Assembly: GCF_000402035.1 (NCBI RefSeq)
Contig: NC_021294.1
Span: 1,095,816-1,159,815, forward strand
DNA: 64,000 nucleotides
Direction: 5' to 3'
Source: Caballeronia insecticola
Lineage (GTDB): Bacteria > Pseudomonadota > Gammaproteobacteria > Burkholderiales > Burkholderiaceae
Shown: in pieces, positions 55,511 through 64,000 of the stretch
Layout of the letters: each line of letters starts with the position of its first letter
Numbering within the stretch: position 1 is the first letter of the stretch
Translations under genes and position numbers: made by a program
Notes under the pieces: model-generated
Told to the model about the DNA's origin: nothing
The model's database searches: none
Seen by the model: the letters and a program-made list of their open reading frames with translations, nothing else

Positions 55511-55538
55511 CTGACAATCTGTACCGGTACTGTATAGG
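55511..55538 (+). promoter_or_regulatory. candidate promoter with palindromic operator of the lysE-type gene
   Basis: CTGACA (55511-55516) and TATAGG (55533-55538) are 16 bases apart. The spacer holds the perfect palindrome GTACCGGTAC (55521-55530), part of the longer CTGTACC-GGTACTG. Position suggests repression of the exporter gene 53 bases downstream. Confidence 0.45.
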
Positions 55539-55590
55539 CCGGCACTCGTACACTTGGCGCTCATCGTTTCTCAATTCATCGGAGCGCGCC

Positions 55591-56205
55591 ATGCCCAACG
55601 AACTCCTGAACGCTCTGCCCGCCGCCGCGCTGTTCGCGCTCGTGACGACCATCACGCCCGGTCCCAACAACACGATGCTGCTCGCCTCAGGCGTCAACTT
55701 CGGTCTGAAGCGCACGGTGCCGCATGTGCTCGGCATCAGCGCCGGCATGGCGATCCTGATGCTTGCCGTCGGCCTCGGGCTCGCGCAAGCGTTCGAGCGC
55801 CTGCCCTGGCTCTATACGGTGCTGGAAGCGGCGAGCATCGCGTATCTGCTTTATCTGGCGTGGAAGATCGGCACGTCGTCGTCGGTGCAGATGCGCGACG
55901 GTAAGCAGCGCCCGATGCGCTTTCACGAAGCGATCGCGTTCCAGTGGATCAATCCCAAAGCGTGGATGATGGTCCTCACCGCCGCCACGACAATTCATTT
56001 GCACGCGAGTCTTTCGTTGAACGCCGCGCTGATGGCATTGGTGCTCGTCGTGATCGGATTGCCGTGCATCACGATGTGGGCCGCGTTCGGCATGTCGCTG
56101 CGGCGCTTTCTCGCGAATCCGCGCTGGCTGCGCGTGTTCAACATCACGATGGCCGCGTTGCTGGTGCTGTCGCTGTATCCGATCGTCGCCCATTTTTTTG
56201 CTTGA
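55591..56205 (+). CDS. LysE/RhtB-family amino-acid exporter, 204 aa
   Basis: Starts MPNELLNALPAAALFALVTT, then the family motif ITPGPNNTMLLASGVNFGL. About six membrane helices; IAFQWINPKAWMMVLTA is the second conserved stretch. RhtB-type exporters pump amino acids or analogues out of the cell. A GGAGCG site precedes the ATG. No regulator gene adjoins, although the operator above suggests one elsewhere. Confidence 0.92.
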   Translation: MPNELLNALPAAALFALVTTITPGPNNTMLLASGVNFGLKRTVPHVLGISAGMAILMLAVGLGLAQAFERLPWLYTVLEAASIAYLLYLAWKIGTSSSVQMRDGKQRPMRFHEAIAFQWINPKAWMMVLTAATTIHLHASLSLNAALMALVLVVIGLPCITMWAAFGMSLRRFLANPRWLRVFNITMAALLVLSLYPIVAHFFA

Positions 56206-56516
56206 AAAGAGCGTCGCGCAGCCGCGAACTTTCCTAAAGCGCGGACGTCCCTTTGCCTGCGCGTGCGGACCGGTGCATACTGACCTTACGCGCCGGCACG
56301 CAAAATCTGCCGTCCCTCTTGCAACATTAGCCACACCGGGACTGCATTTCTTCATTGTCAGCTCTTGTCCGTCCATCCTGCCGCCCGCGGATCGCAGGTG
56401 ATCCTTAAGCGATCCTTTAAGGTGGCCCGTTCTGCCCGGCGCGTACATGCCTTGCTTGTTCGTTGGTTCGCGTCGAATTTCCGGCGCGGCTTTGAAATCT
56501 GTTCAAGGAGTACGCC
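56206..56516. other. 311-base region upstream of the small acidic protein gene
   Basis: It contains TTGCCT (56253-56258), a 17-base spacer and CATACT (56276-56281), a plausible sigma-70 promoter. No gene is evident. Confidence 0.35.
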
Positions 56517-56684
56517 ATGTCTGGAGCCAATCGCCCATCCGGTCCCGCCACGCGCAAATCCCTCGACCTAGCCGATCAGATCGAGCGCGATGAATTGGAG
56601 AACAACCTGCCGGATGCGCTAAACAACGTCGACGACGATGACGACGACGATGAATCCGACTCCGATCGCACACTAGGCCGTTAG
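56517..56684 (+). CDS. small acidic protein, 55 aa
   Basis: Reads MSGANRPSGPATRKSLDLAD, then QIERDELENNLPDALNNV, a run of seven Asp, and DSDRTLGR. An AAGGAG lies 6-7 bases before the ATG, and a terminator follows. It is too short for many gene callers. The length of the Asp run suggests a flexible acidic tail; the function is unknown. Confidence 0.6.
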   Translation: MSGANRPSGPATRKSLDLADQIERDELENNLPDALNNVDDDDDDDESDSDRTLGR

Positions 56685-56728
56685 CCTCGACAGCCGGGCC
56701 CGTCGCGCCAAGGACGGCGCGATCCGCA

Positions 56729-56761
56729 ACGCCGCGATGCATTCCGCATGGCGGCGTTTTT
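56729..56761 (+). terminator. Rho-independent terminator of the small acidic protein gene
   Basis: AACGCCGC with GCGGCGTT forms the outer stem, with an inner ATGC/GCAT pairing; the sequence runs into TTTTT. Confidence 0.75.
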
Positions 56762-56928
56762 GCATCCGTCGTTGCAGCGCGCGCTGTGTGTCGGACGCTG
56801 GGCACAGGGGTTGCTTTGAAGCCTGCTGTTGCGCGTTCCGGCGCGCGGCGAGAACATGATGAGCGAACGCGGCGACGGCGTCAGTCCGCATGCGAATCAA
56901 CCGATCAACCGATCCCATGGAGGACTTC

Positions 56929-57090
56929 ATGCTTCGTTACGCTGCCATCTTCTTCATCATCGCGATCATCGCGGCCGTGTTCGGCTTCGGCGGAATCGCG
57001 ACAGGCGCGGCGGAAATCGCCAAGATCCTGTTCTTCATCTTCATCGTGATCTTTCTTGCAACGCTTCTGCTCGGCGTATTCAGGCGATGA
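56929..57090 (+). CDS. DUF1328 (YtjA-like) small membrane protein, 53 aa
   Basis: [20 protein letters not shown] then [20 protein letters not shown]: two membrane helices with the GGIA-x-GAA turn of DUF1328. The ATG at 56929 follows GGAGGA, a better site than the in-frame ATG upstream. E. coli relatives are stress-related; the role is unknown. Confidence 0.9.
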   Translation: MLRYAAIFFIIAIIAAVFGFGGIATGAAEIAKILFFIFIVIFLATLLLGVFRR

Positions 57091-57120
57091 CTTCGTTCAT
57101 GCAGCAGGCGTCGTAAAAAG

Positions 57121-57156
57121 AAACGCGCGGACTTTACGAAGCCGCGCGTTTTTTCT
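57121..57156. terminator. bidirectional terminator between DUF1328 and wspR genes
   Basis: AAACGCGCGG with CCGCGCGTTT forms the stem; a T run lies on the plus side and TTTCTTTTT on the minus side. Confidence 0.85.
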
Positions 57157-57186
57157 CGTTTCACGCTTTTTCGTGTGCGTTGCAGA

Positions 57187-58305
57187 TTACGTGATGATCA
57201 CGCGATTCTTGCCGTCCCGCTTTGCGCGATAAAGCGCGAGATCCGCCGCTTCCACCAGTTGCTTCGCTGCGTCGTCGTGCGTCGCGGGATGCGTTGCGCC
57301 GCCGATGCTGATCGTCACGCGGCCGCTCGCCGAGCCCGCGTGCGGCACATTGAGCGATTCGACCGCGATGCGAATCTTTTCTCCGAGCAAACGTAATCCC
57401 GGCGCGGACGATGACAAGAGCACGACCGCGAATTCCTCGCCGCCGAAACGCGCGGCGAGATCGGTGGGACTGTTGAGGCTCGACTCGATGGTGTGCGCGA
57501 CGAGCTTCAGCACGTCGTCGCCGGCGACGTGGCCGTAGGTATCGTTGTACGACTTGAAGTTATCGACATCGATCATCAGGAAACCGATGTTTGCACGCTC
57601 GCGCGCCGCGCGACGCCATTCGGCGCTCAGATAATCGTCGAGACGGCGGCGATTCGATAAACCCGTCAGCCCGTCCGAATGCGTGAGGCGCTGCAATTCC
57701 AGATTCGTTTCGAGCAGCTTTTGCTGCGACTGCCGCAGCGCACGATACGCCTCGTCGCGCTGCAAGAGGTTCTGATACGAACGCGAGTGATAGCGCACGC
57801 GCGCAACGAGCTCGATCGTGTCGGGCAGCTTCACGAGGTAATCGTTCGCGCCGGCCGCGAAAGCCGCGCTCTTGATGCGCGGCTCTTCCTTGGTCGACAG
57901 CACGATGATGGGAATATCGCGCGTCGCCGGATGCTCGCGATACTGGCGCACGAGCGTGAGGCCATCGACGCCGGGCATCACGAGATCTTGCAGGATGACC
58001 GTCGGCCGCGTTTCCTGCGCGGTGCGCAGCGCGTCTTCGGGATTGGCGCAGTAATGCAGATCGACGTTCGACTCGTCCGCGAGCGCGCGGCGCAACGCCT
58101 CCGCGATGATCGCCTGATCGTCCACGAGCAACACCATCACCGGCAGTTCGGCTGCGGGCGGCGCATTGAGCGCGGCGGTCAGCAGGTCGGACACCGCGCG
58201 TTCGTCCGCCATCGCGCGCGACCCGGCGCGCTCGATGCTCGACGCCGCCGCTGCAGCGGCCCGTTGCGCGCGCTCGGCCAGCGGATCGGGATGAGGAAGT
58301 TTCAT
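57187..58305 (-). CDS. wspR: WspR-type response regulator diguanylate cyclase, 372 aa
   Basis: Receiver domain (residues 57-180, phospho-Asp107 in VILQDLVMP) joined to a GGDEF domain: DGLTGLSNRRRLDDY, then GGEEF at 288-292. It makes c-di-GMP when phosphorylated by WspE. The inhibitory I-site, RxxD in WspR five residues before GGEEF, is SPTD here (279-282), so product feedback may be weak. It is the last gene of the Wsp operon. Confidence 0.93.
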   Translation of the reverse strand: MKLPHPDPLAERAQRAAAAAASSIERAGSRAMADERAVSDLLTAALNAPPAAELPVMVLLVDDQAIIAEALRRALADESNVDLHYCANPEDALRTAQETRPTVILQDLVMPGVDGLTLVRQYREHPATRDIPIIVLSTKEEPRIKSAAFAAGANDYLVKLPDTIELVARVRYHSRSYQNLLQRDEAYRALRQSQQKLLETNLELQRLTHSDGLTGLSNRRRLDDYLSAEWRRAARERANIGFLMIDVDNFKSYNDTYGHVAGDDVLKLVAHTIESSLNSPTDLAARFGGEEFAVVLLSSSAPGLRLLGEKIRIAVESLNVPHAGSASGRVTISIGGATHPATHDDAAKQLVEAADLALYRAKRDGKNRVIIT

Positions 58306-58350
58306 GAACGTGTCCTTTGACGGGTTCTTGTCGGTGAGTGCGTTGCGATG

Positions 58351-59349
58351 TCAGTCGAATACGGTGGCGAGCGCATCCGCGATGCGCGGCAGCGGCAGAA
58401 TCGACACCGCCGCATTGAGCGCGGCCGCCGCCTTCGGCATGCCGTAGACGGCGCTCGTCGCCTGGTCCTGCGCGATCGTGTGATAGCCCTTTGCGCGCAT
58501 CGCCTTGAGGCCGATCGCGCCATCGCGGCCCATGCCCGTCAGCAGGACGCCGGCCGCGCGGCCCGTCCAGCGTTCGGTCACGCTCTGGAAGAACACATCG
58601 ACGGAAGGCCGGTAAGGCAATTGCTCGGGATGCGCGGTATAGCCGAGGCGCGTGGCGTCGGCGAAATGCAGATGATCGTTGGTCGCGGCGAGCAGCACTT
58701 CGCCCGGCACCGGCCTGTCGCCTTCGCGCGCGACCCGCACCGGCAGCGCCGATTGCGCGTTGAGCCATTGCGCCATGCCCTCGGCGAACGCGCGGTCCAC
58801 GTGCTGCACGATGACCGTGGCCGGCGCGAAGTTCTTCGGCAGCGCGCCGAGCAACGTAGCGAGCGCGGACGGTCCGCCCGCCGACGCGCCGATCGCCACG
58901 AGCCGCGCATCGCTTCTCGAGGCGCTCATGAATGGCGCGGCCACGGCGCCAGACGACGCGAGCCGCGCGCCGATCTGATCGATCTTCGCGATCAGCGCCG
59001 CCGCCCCGCGACGCGCATCGGCGCCGGCGAGTGCGGGTGTATCGACGGCATCGAGCGCGCCCGCGCCCATCGCTTCATATACGCGCCACGCGTTCGCGCC
59101 GACATCCACGGTAACGACGAGAATCGCGCACGGCGAACGCGCCATGATGGTTCGCGAAGCCTGCACGCCGTCGATGACGGGCATCACGAGATCCATCAGC
59201 ACGACATCGGGCGTGCGCGCGGCGCAATAGTCGATGGCCTGCTGACCGTCGTGCGCGACCCACGCGATCTCGAAGTCGGGCCGCGCCGCGAGCGCGCGCC
59301 GCAGCGCTTCCACGGCCAGCGGGACATCGTTCACAATGCCGATCTTCAT
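58351..59349 (-). CDS. wspF: WspF-type CheB methylesterase, 332 aa
   Basis: Receiver at the N-terminus (MKIGIVNDVPLAVEALRRAL, phospho-Asp in DVVLMDLVMP). CheB catalytic domain: Ser in AIGASAGGPSALATLLG, His in VIVQHVDRAFAEG and Asp in TGMGRDGAIGLKAM. It demethylates the WspA receptor and resets signalling; its loss in other species gives hyper-biofilm variants. It overlaps wspE by 4 bases. Confidence 0.94.
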   Translation of the reverse strand: MKIGIVNDVPLAVEALRRALAARPDFEIAWVAHDGQQAIDYCAARTPDVVLMDLVMPVIDGVQASRTIMARSPCAILVVTVDVGANAWRVYEAMGAGALDAVDTPALAGADARRGAAALIAKIDQIGARLASSGAVAAPFMSASRSDARLVAIGASAGGPSALATLLGALPKNFAPATVIVQHVDRAFAEGMAQWLNAQSALPVRVAREGDRPVPGEVLLAATNDHLHFADATRLGYTAHPEQLPYRPSVDVFFQSVTERWTGRAAGVLLTGMGRDGAIGLKAMRAKGYHTIAQDQATSAVYGMPKAAAALNAAVSILPLPRIADALATVFD

Positions 59350-61619
59350 GATTTCGCCTCGCCGATGAGATCGCGCACTGCATCGAGCAGCGCCTGATCG
59401 TGGAAGCTGCCTTTGGCGAGGTAGTAGTCCGCGCCCGCATCCAGCCCGCGCTGACGGTCTTCCGCGCGATCCTTGTACGACACGATCATCACCGGCACGC
59501 GCGCCAGTTGCGCATCGCGCTTGATGAGCGTGACGAGTTCGATACCGTCGAGGCGCGGCATGTCGATATCGGTGATCACGAGATCGAAGCCCTCGCCGCG
59601 CACCGCGTTCCAGCCGTCCATGCCGTCGACCGCCACCGACACGTCGTAGCCGCGCGACGCGAGCAGCTTGCGTTCGAGTTCGCGCACCGTGAGCGAATCG
59701 TCGACGACGAGCACGCGTTTCGCGCTCGCCACGCTCGCACGCGACGTCCCCGCGCCGACCCGCCCGAGTTCGCCGCTGCCGACGAGCTTTTCGACGGAGC
59801 GCAGCCAGTCGTCGAGATCGGCGATAAGGAGCGGATCGCCGTTTTCCATCAACGCGCCCGCGGCGATGTTGCGGACCTTGCCGAGGCGTTTGTCGAGCGG
59901 CTGCACGACGAGCATGCGCTCGCCGAGAAAACGATCCACGACGATGCCGTAGCTCGCCGCGCCCTGCCCGATCACGACGACGTTGAGCGCATCACCTGCG
60001 GCTTCGAATGCGGCCGTCTGCAGAATCTGATGCGCGGTAACGAGCCCGACGCGCTTGCCGTCGAACGAAAAATGCTGCTGGCCTTCGAGCATGTCGATGG
60101 CGCTCGCGGGCAGCACCAGCGTGCGCGCGACGTGCGCGAGCGGCAGGCCGAAGGGTTCGCCCGCCACCTCGACGATCAGGCTGCGAATCACGGACAGCGT
60201 GAGCGGCAGTTGCAACGTGAAGCGCGTGCCCGCATGCGCTTCCTGCGTTGCGCGCACGCTGCCGCGCACTTGCCGCACGACGTCCTGCACCGCGTCCAGT
60301 CCGACGCCGCGGCCCGAGACATCGGTGACGGAATCGCGCATCGAGAAGCCGGGCAGGAAAAGGAATTCGAGCAGCTCGGCTTCCGTGAGACGCGCGGCCG
60401 TTTCCTCGCTCGCGAGTTGCTTGCGCACAACCGACCGACGCAGCGCATCGAGATCGACGCCCGCGCCGTCGTCGGACACGCTGATGAACAGCGAGCCCGC
60501 GCTATGACGCGCTTCGAGCGTGATCGTGCCGGTCTCCGGCTTGCCGAGCGCGCGGCGCAACGCGGGCGGCTCGATGCCGTGATCGACCGCGTTGCGCAAC
60601 AGATGACCGAGCGGCGCGTCGAGCATATCGAGGATGTCGCGATCGACCTGCGTCGTCTCGCCCGCGATCACGAGGCGCACATCGCGGCCGAGTGCGCGCG
60701 CGACATCGCGGACCATGCGCGCGAAACCACCCGTGGCATCGACGAAGGGACGCATGCGGCACGCGAGCGCTTCGTCGTAGATCTGTTGCGCGAGATGAGT
60801 CGAGCGGCGATCGAAGTTTTCGAGTTCCGCGAGACGCTCGCTCAACTGACGATGCGCTTCGGCCGTGAGGCGCCGCACGTCGTCGAGCGCGGCGTGTGCG
60901 CGGGCGTCGAGCGGCGCGATGTGCGTGTCGCTCAGTGTTTCGTTGAGGCGTTCCAGAGCGCGGCTCGCGTCGTGCTGAATGCGCTTCACGCGCAGCATCG
61001 ACTGCGAGAACGGCTTGAGCCAGCGCGATTCCACCAGCGATTCGCCCGAATGACTCAGCAAGCGGTCGAGCGTGTCGGCGCGCACGCGAAGCATGCGGGC
61101 GTCGCTCGTGCGTGATGGAATCGGTGCGGGTTCGGGTGCAACGTGCGCTGCGTCCTCGACGACCGGCTCGACAAGCGTAAGCTCGCGCGAAAGATCGAAC
61201 GCATCGGGCGGCGCGTGTCCTCCTTCGAGACGCGCATTGAGCGCATCGACGAACGCATCCACTTCGCGTTCGAGCGAGGTTTGCGCATCGATATCGCGTG
61301 CCTCGCCAATCTGCACGATCAGATCGACGCCGCGCAGCAGCATGTCGATGTGCCCCGCATCGAGCACGACGCGCCCGTCCTGCGCCGCGACGAAGCAATC
61401 CTCCATCACATGCGCGAGCGTCACGCCAACAGGCACGCCGACCACGCGCGCGGCGCCCTTCAGGGAATGCGCGGCGCGCATGCATGCTTCGAGCGTGACG
61501 GGATCGCGCGGCGCGCGTTCGAGCGCGATGAGGCCATCGGAGAGAATCTGCGCCTGGCCGCGCGCTTCTTCCTGAAACAGTTCGAGCAGCGAAAGCCGTC
61601 CGGGATCGATGCTCGTCAC
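59346..61619 (-). CDS. wspE: WspE-type hybrid CheA histidine kinase, 757 aa
   Basis: Hpt domain with phospho-His51 (ACMRAAHSLKGAARVVG), HATPase (DVSGRGVGLDAVQDVVRQ), CheW-like domain (GQGAASYGIVVDRFLGERML) and a C-terminal receiver (RVLVVDDSLTVRELERKLLA, ITDIDMPRLDG). It phosphorylates WspR and WspF. It overlaps its neighbours by 4 bases. Confidence 0.95.
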   Translation of the reverse strand: MTSIDPGRLSLLELFQEEARGQAQILSDGLIALERAPRDPVTLEACMRAAHSLKGAARVVGVPVGVTLAHVMEDCFVAAQDGRVVLDAGHIDMLLRGVDLIVQIGEARDIDAQTSLEREVDAFVDALNARLEGGHAPPDAFDLSRELTLVEPVVEDAAHVAPEPAPIPSRTSDARMLRVRADTLDRLLSHSGESLVESRWLKPFSQSMLRVKRIQHDASRALERLNETLSDTHIAPLDARAHAALDDVRRLTAEAHRQLSERLAELENFDRRSTHLAQQIYDEALACRMRPFVDATGGFARMVRDVARALGRDVRLVIAGETTQVDRDILDMLDAPLGHLLRNAVDHGIEPPALRRALGKPETGTITLEARHSAGSLFISVSDDGAGVDLDALRRSVVRKQLASEETAARLTEAELLEFLFLPGFSMRDSVTDVSGRGVGLDAVQDVVRQVRGSVRATQEAHAGTRFTLQLPLTLSVIRSLIVEVAGEPFGLPLAHVARTLVLPASAIDMLEGQQHFSFDGKRVGLVTAHQILQTAAFEAAGDALNVVVIGQGAASYGIVVDRFLGERMLVVQPLDKRLGKVRNIAAGALMENGDPLLIADLDDWLRSVEKLVGSGELGRVGAGTSRASVASAKRVLVVDDSLTVRELERKLLASRGYDVSVAVDGMDGWNAVRGEGFDLVITDIDMPRLDGIELVTLIKRDAQLARVPVMIVSYKDRAEDRQRGLDAGADYYLAKGSFHDQALLDAVRDLIGEAKS

Positions 61620-62371
61620 GTGAGACTCCGGTTCAGGCTGTCGAGGAGACGGTCGGCGTCGAGCAGACCAACAGTCGATTGCTTGAAACCGGCAACCGCA
61701 TGCGCGTGCGATGCGAGACGTTGCGCGAGCGTCGCGGGCACGGGTTCGAGTTGAGCGCGCGGGAAGCGATGCACGCCATCGACGGCATCGACGGGAAACG
61801 CGATCGGGCCTTCGTTGTCGCCATTGCCGTGATGATCGGCGTTAAGCGTGCGCTGCACGACGAGCAGCCGTCCGAGTTCGCGCGCATCGACGGCCTGATG
61901 ATTCGACACCGTCTTCACGACGCCCTCGTTGCCTTCGATGCCGAAGAGCCGCGCCAGCGACGCGCATACGATCAGCCGGCCACGCACGTTCACGACGCCC
62001 AGCACAGCCCGATGACGCCGATGCGGCAGCGAATGCACCGGGCGCAGTTGCGCTACTTGCGCGCACACTGTCGTCGGCAAACCGAGCCATTCGCCGCCGA
62101 TGCGAAACACGAGGCACGACAGCGTGTCGGCTTCGTCACCGCCGCGCGCCATGTCGTTCGACGCCGCGCTCGTTTGTTCGATCGACGTGCGCGCATCCAC
62201 TCGGTCGAGCACGCGCGAGGCCGCCGCGTCGTGTACCGGGCAATTGCGGCAATGCACATGGCGTTCGAGCTTTGGACACGAAGCATCGCCGCGCACGCCG
62301 ATGCGGTTCCAGCAATCGTCGATGTCGGTTGCGCGCGGGGCGTCGAACGTGTCGGGTGTGCGGGCGTTCAT
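61616..62371 (-). CDS. wspD: WspD-type CheW adaptor, 251 aa
   Basis: The N-terminal part has the Wsp signature DIDDCWNRIGVRGDASCPKL, then HVHCRNCPVHDA. Residues 90-240 are CheW: LVFRIGGEWLGLPTTVCAQV and VLGVVNVRGRLIVCASLARL. It couples the receptor to WspE. Confidence 0.93.
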   Translation of the reverse strand: MNARTPDTFDAPRATDIDDCWNRIGVRGDASCPKLERHVHCRNCPVHDAAASRVLDRVDARTSIEQTSAASNDMARGGDEADTLSCLVFRIGGEWLGLPTTVCAQVAQLRPVHSLPHRRHRAVLGVVNVRGRLIVCASLARLFGIEGNEGVVKTVSNHQAVDARELGRLLVVQRTLNADHHGNGDNEGPIAFPVDAVDGVHRFPRAQLEPVPATLAQRLASHAHAVAGFKQSTVGLLDADRLLDSLNRSLT

Positions 62372-63693
62372 CGCGTGCTCCCGGTGACGCGCTCGGCTCG
62401 CGCGATGAGCAGGCGCGCGCCGCTTTCATCGCCGTCAAGCGTGAGCAACGCGGCCAGATGCGTAAGCGCCTCGCGATGCGCGGGATCGAGATACAACGCA
62501 CGACGATAATGCCCGCGCGATTCCTGTCGGTCGCCGCGCGCATCGGCGATGATGCCGAGCAAGTAATACGCATCCGCGTTCGATGGATGTGCGCTTACAT
62601 AAGCGCGCGCGGCGTGTGCGGCGGCGTCGAGCTGGCCTGCATCGGCGAGCGTGTGCGCATGCGCGAGACTGTCTGCCGGCTCGGGCTGGACGCGTTGTTG
62701 CGCAACCGGTTTCCTGACCTGCGGCGCGGGTTGAACGAGGGGCGCGCTGGCCCAAGCGGGCAATACGAAGGCACTTTTCGGCGGAGGCTTCGGAGACGTA
62801 GCGACGGGCACATTTGGCCACGCGCCGCTAAAGACATTCGCACTCGCGCGCTCGGGACGATTGAACGCGAACGCCAGCGGGATATTCGCCGAACTCATGC
62901 CTTCGCGCATCAGGAGGCCCGTTTCCGCCGGACCGACGAACAGCGTGCCGCCATCGGCCAGCAAACCGTCGAGCACGCGCAGCACCGCGCATTGCGTGTC
63001 GCGATCGAAATAGATCAGCACGTTGCGGCACAGAATGAAATCGAAGCGCTCGAACGCGTGCGTGTCGAGTTGCAGCAGATTCGCCTGCGTGAAGCGCACG
63101 CTTTGCGCGACGGCGGCGTCGAGTTGCCAGCCGCCATCGGCCGCGCGAAAGTGCCGCTCGCGAAAGTCGAGCATGCGTCCGCGAAACGCGTTGCGTCCGT
63201 AATGCGCACGGCGCGCGACGGCGAGCGCGCGTTCGCTCACGTCGATGGCGTCGATCGTAAAGCGATCCGCCGGCATGCCCGCTTCGATCAGCGCCATCGC
63301 GATCGAATACGCTTCCTCGCCCGTCGAGCACGGCGCGCTCAGCACGCGCACCGGTTTCGCGGGACGCTCGTGCAGGCGCACGCGCGCGAGCCGGGCGAGC
63401 GCCGCGAAGGCTTCGGGATCGCGAAAGAACCACGTTTCCGGCACGACGACCGCTTCGATCAGCTCCTGCATGCGCGCAGGATCCTGCATGACGGCGCGAT
63501 AGTAATCGTCGAGCGTGTCGCCTTGCTCGCTGCGCCATGCGTGATAGCGCTCGTGCACGGCGCGCGACACGGAGTTGGCGCCGATCGATTCGGCATCGAG
63601 CCCGATCGTGCGATGAAGCAAGTCGATGAAGCGGCCAACGCCCGATGACGCGTCGTGGCCGCCGTCCGTGAACGGAGTCGGAAGCGCGCTCAT
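62368..63693 (-). CDS. wspC: WspC-type CheR methyltransferase with TPR tail, 441 aa
   Basis: CheR fold: FRDPEAFAALARLARV, VRVLSAPCSTGEEAYSIAMA (SAM motif) and FDFILCRNVLIYFD. The last 90 residues are TPR-like repeats (DAYYLLGIIADARGDRQESR). It methylates the WspA receptor. It overlaps wspB and wspD by 4 bases each. Confidence 0.95.
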   Translation of the reverse strand: MSALPTPFTDGGHDASSGVGRFIDLLHRTIGLDAESIGANSVSRAVHERYHAWRSEQGDTLDDYYRAVMQDPARMQELIEAVVVPETWFFRDPEAFAALARLARVRLHERPAKPVRVLSAPCSTGEEAYSIAMALIEAGMPADRFTIDAIDVSERALAVARRAHYGRNAFRGRMLDFRERHFRAADGGWQLDAAVAQSVRFTQANLLQLDTHAFERFDFILCRNVLIYFDRDTQCAVLRVLDGLLADGGTLFVGPAETGLLMREGMSSANIPLAFAFNRPERASANVFSGAWPNVPVATSPKPPPKSAFVLPAWASAPLVQPAPQVRKPVAQQRVQPEPADSLAHAHTLADAGQLDAAAHAARAYVSAHPSNADAYYLLGIIADARGDRQESRGHYRRALYLDPAHREALTHLAALLTLDGDESGARLLIARAERVTGSTR

Positions 63694-64000
63694 GCGTCGG
63701 CTCCCGCGAAGAGCAGCGCCTGCACGTCATCGGGCAGAAGATGTTCGATGCGCACCCATTGCAGCAGGCCGGCATCGTCGCGCGTGAGCGGGCCGAGATA
63801 GCGCGCGTGCGGCGTATCGATGCCCGCATCGGCGAACGCGGCGGCATCGAACGTGACGGTGCGCGTCGCCTGTTCGAGCAGCAAGCCCAGTCGATGATGC
63901 GTGATCGCGCCATCGTCGCCGCGTCGCGGATAGGCGACGAGCGCGAGCCGCGTCGACAACCGTTCCCGCGACGGACGTGCAAGCGCGAGCGCGGCGATAT
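63690..64000 (-). CDS. wspB: WspB-type CheW adaptor, C-terminal part
   Basis: The gene runs off the right edge; 102 codons are visible. They read RLSTRLALVAYPRRGDDGAI, then HRLGLLLEQATRTVTFDAAA and a short tail LLPDDVQALLFAG, the second half of a CheW domain. By gene order it is wspB; wspA (the receptor) should lie outside. Confidence 0.85.
   Translation of the reverse strand, partial: IAALALARPSRERLSTRLALVAYPRRGDDGAITHHRLGLLLEQATRTVTFDAAAFADAGIDTPHARYLGPLTRDDAGLLQWVRIEHLLPDDVQALLFAGADA

Noticed and set aside
1..64000. CRISPR array or complete insertion sequence
   Set aside because: No regularly spaced repeats, transposase gene or flanking inverted repeats were found by eye.

Overview
This 64 kb window is a high-GC chromosome segment that most resembles the Burkholderiaceae (Burkholderia, Paraburkholderia, Caballeronia). 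The signs are a Burkholderia-type trimeric porin, a Wsp chemosensory operon, GC-rich codon use throughout and the family content. The assignment is inferred from gene content; no 16S gene is present. I see no prophage, complete insertion sequence or CRISPR array. Several decayed genes are present.

Layout, left to right. 0-2 kb: the start of a glutathione-dependent formaldehyde dehydrogenase gene, two unknown genes and the remnant of a TonB-dependent receptor. 1.9-8.5 kb: a TetR regulator divergent from a complete RND tripartite efflux operon. 8.5-13 kb: a secreted putative hydrolase, an AraC/VOC pair, an orphan sulfate-binding protein and an RBBP9-type hydrolase. 13.1-20.1 kb: a GntR/UTRA regulator followed by a compact seven-gene operon. 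It encodes an AprA-like flavoprotein, a 2x[4Fe-4S] ferredoxin, a sulfonate/nitrate-type ABC importer and a HEAT-repeat protein, behind a clear palindromic operator. This is the best candidate for an undescribed system. 20.1-20.7 kb: remnants of a Rieske oxygenase and an MFS transporter. 20.7-24.8 kb: ilvD, nadE, a DUF3597 gene and a surface-adhesin-E-like gene interrupted by an amber codon.

25.2-37.1 kb: a selenocysteine island on the minus strand. fdoG (with an in-frame UGA), fdoH, fdoI, fdhE, selA, selB, two DedA-family genes and selC (tRNA-Sec) are co-directional. The locus therefore makes a selenocysteine formate dehydrogenase, its maturation factor, and most of the machinery that charges and delivers Sec (selD is not in the window).

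37-41.4 kb: a BrkB/YihY membrane protein, a porin and a GDPD-like protein that lacks key catalytic residues. 41.4-45.5 kb: the Anbu cluster (proteasome-like peptidase, transglutaminase-like protein with its catalytic Cys replaced by Ala, alpha-E protein, circularly permuted ATP-grasp). 45.7-57 kb: an exonuclease/GIY-YIG protein, an SDR/LysR pair, an HU protein with a Lys/Ala-rich tail, a phospholipase D-VTT fusion with an EEP-family partner, a ClC antiporter, an aldo-keto reductase, a LysE exporter and two small proteins. 57.2-64 kb: the Wsp operon, wspB(partial)-C-D-E-F-R, a chemosensory path to c-di-GMP. wspA should lie just beyond the right edge.

All calls come from reading the sequence. 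No database search was run.
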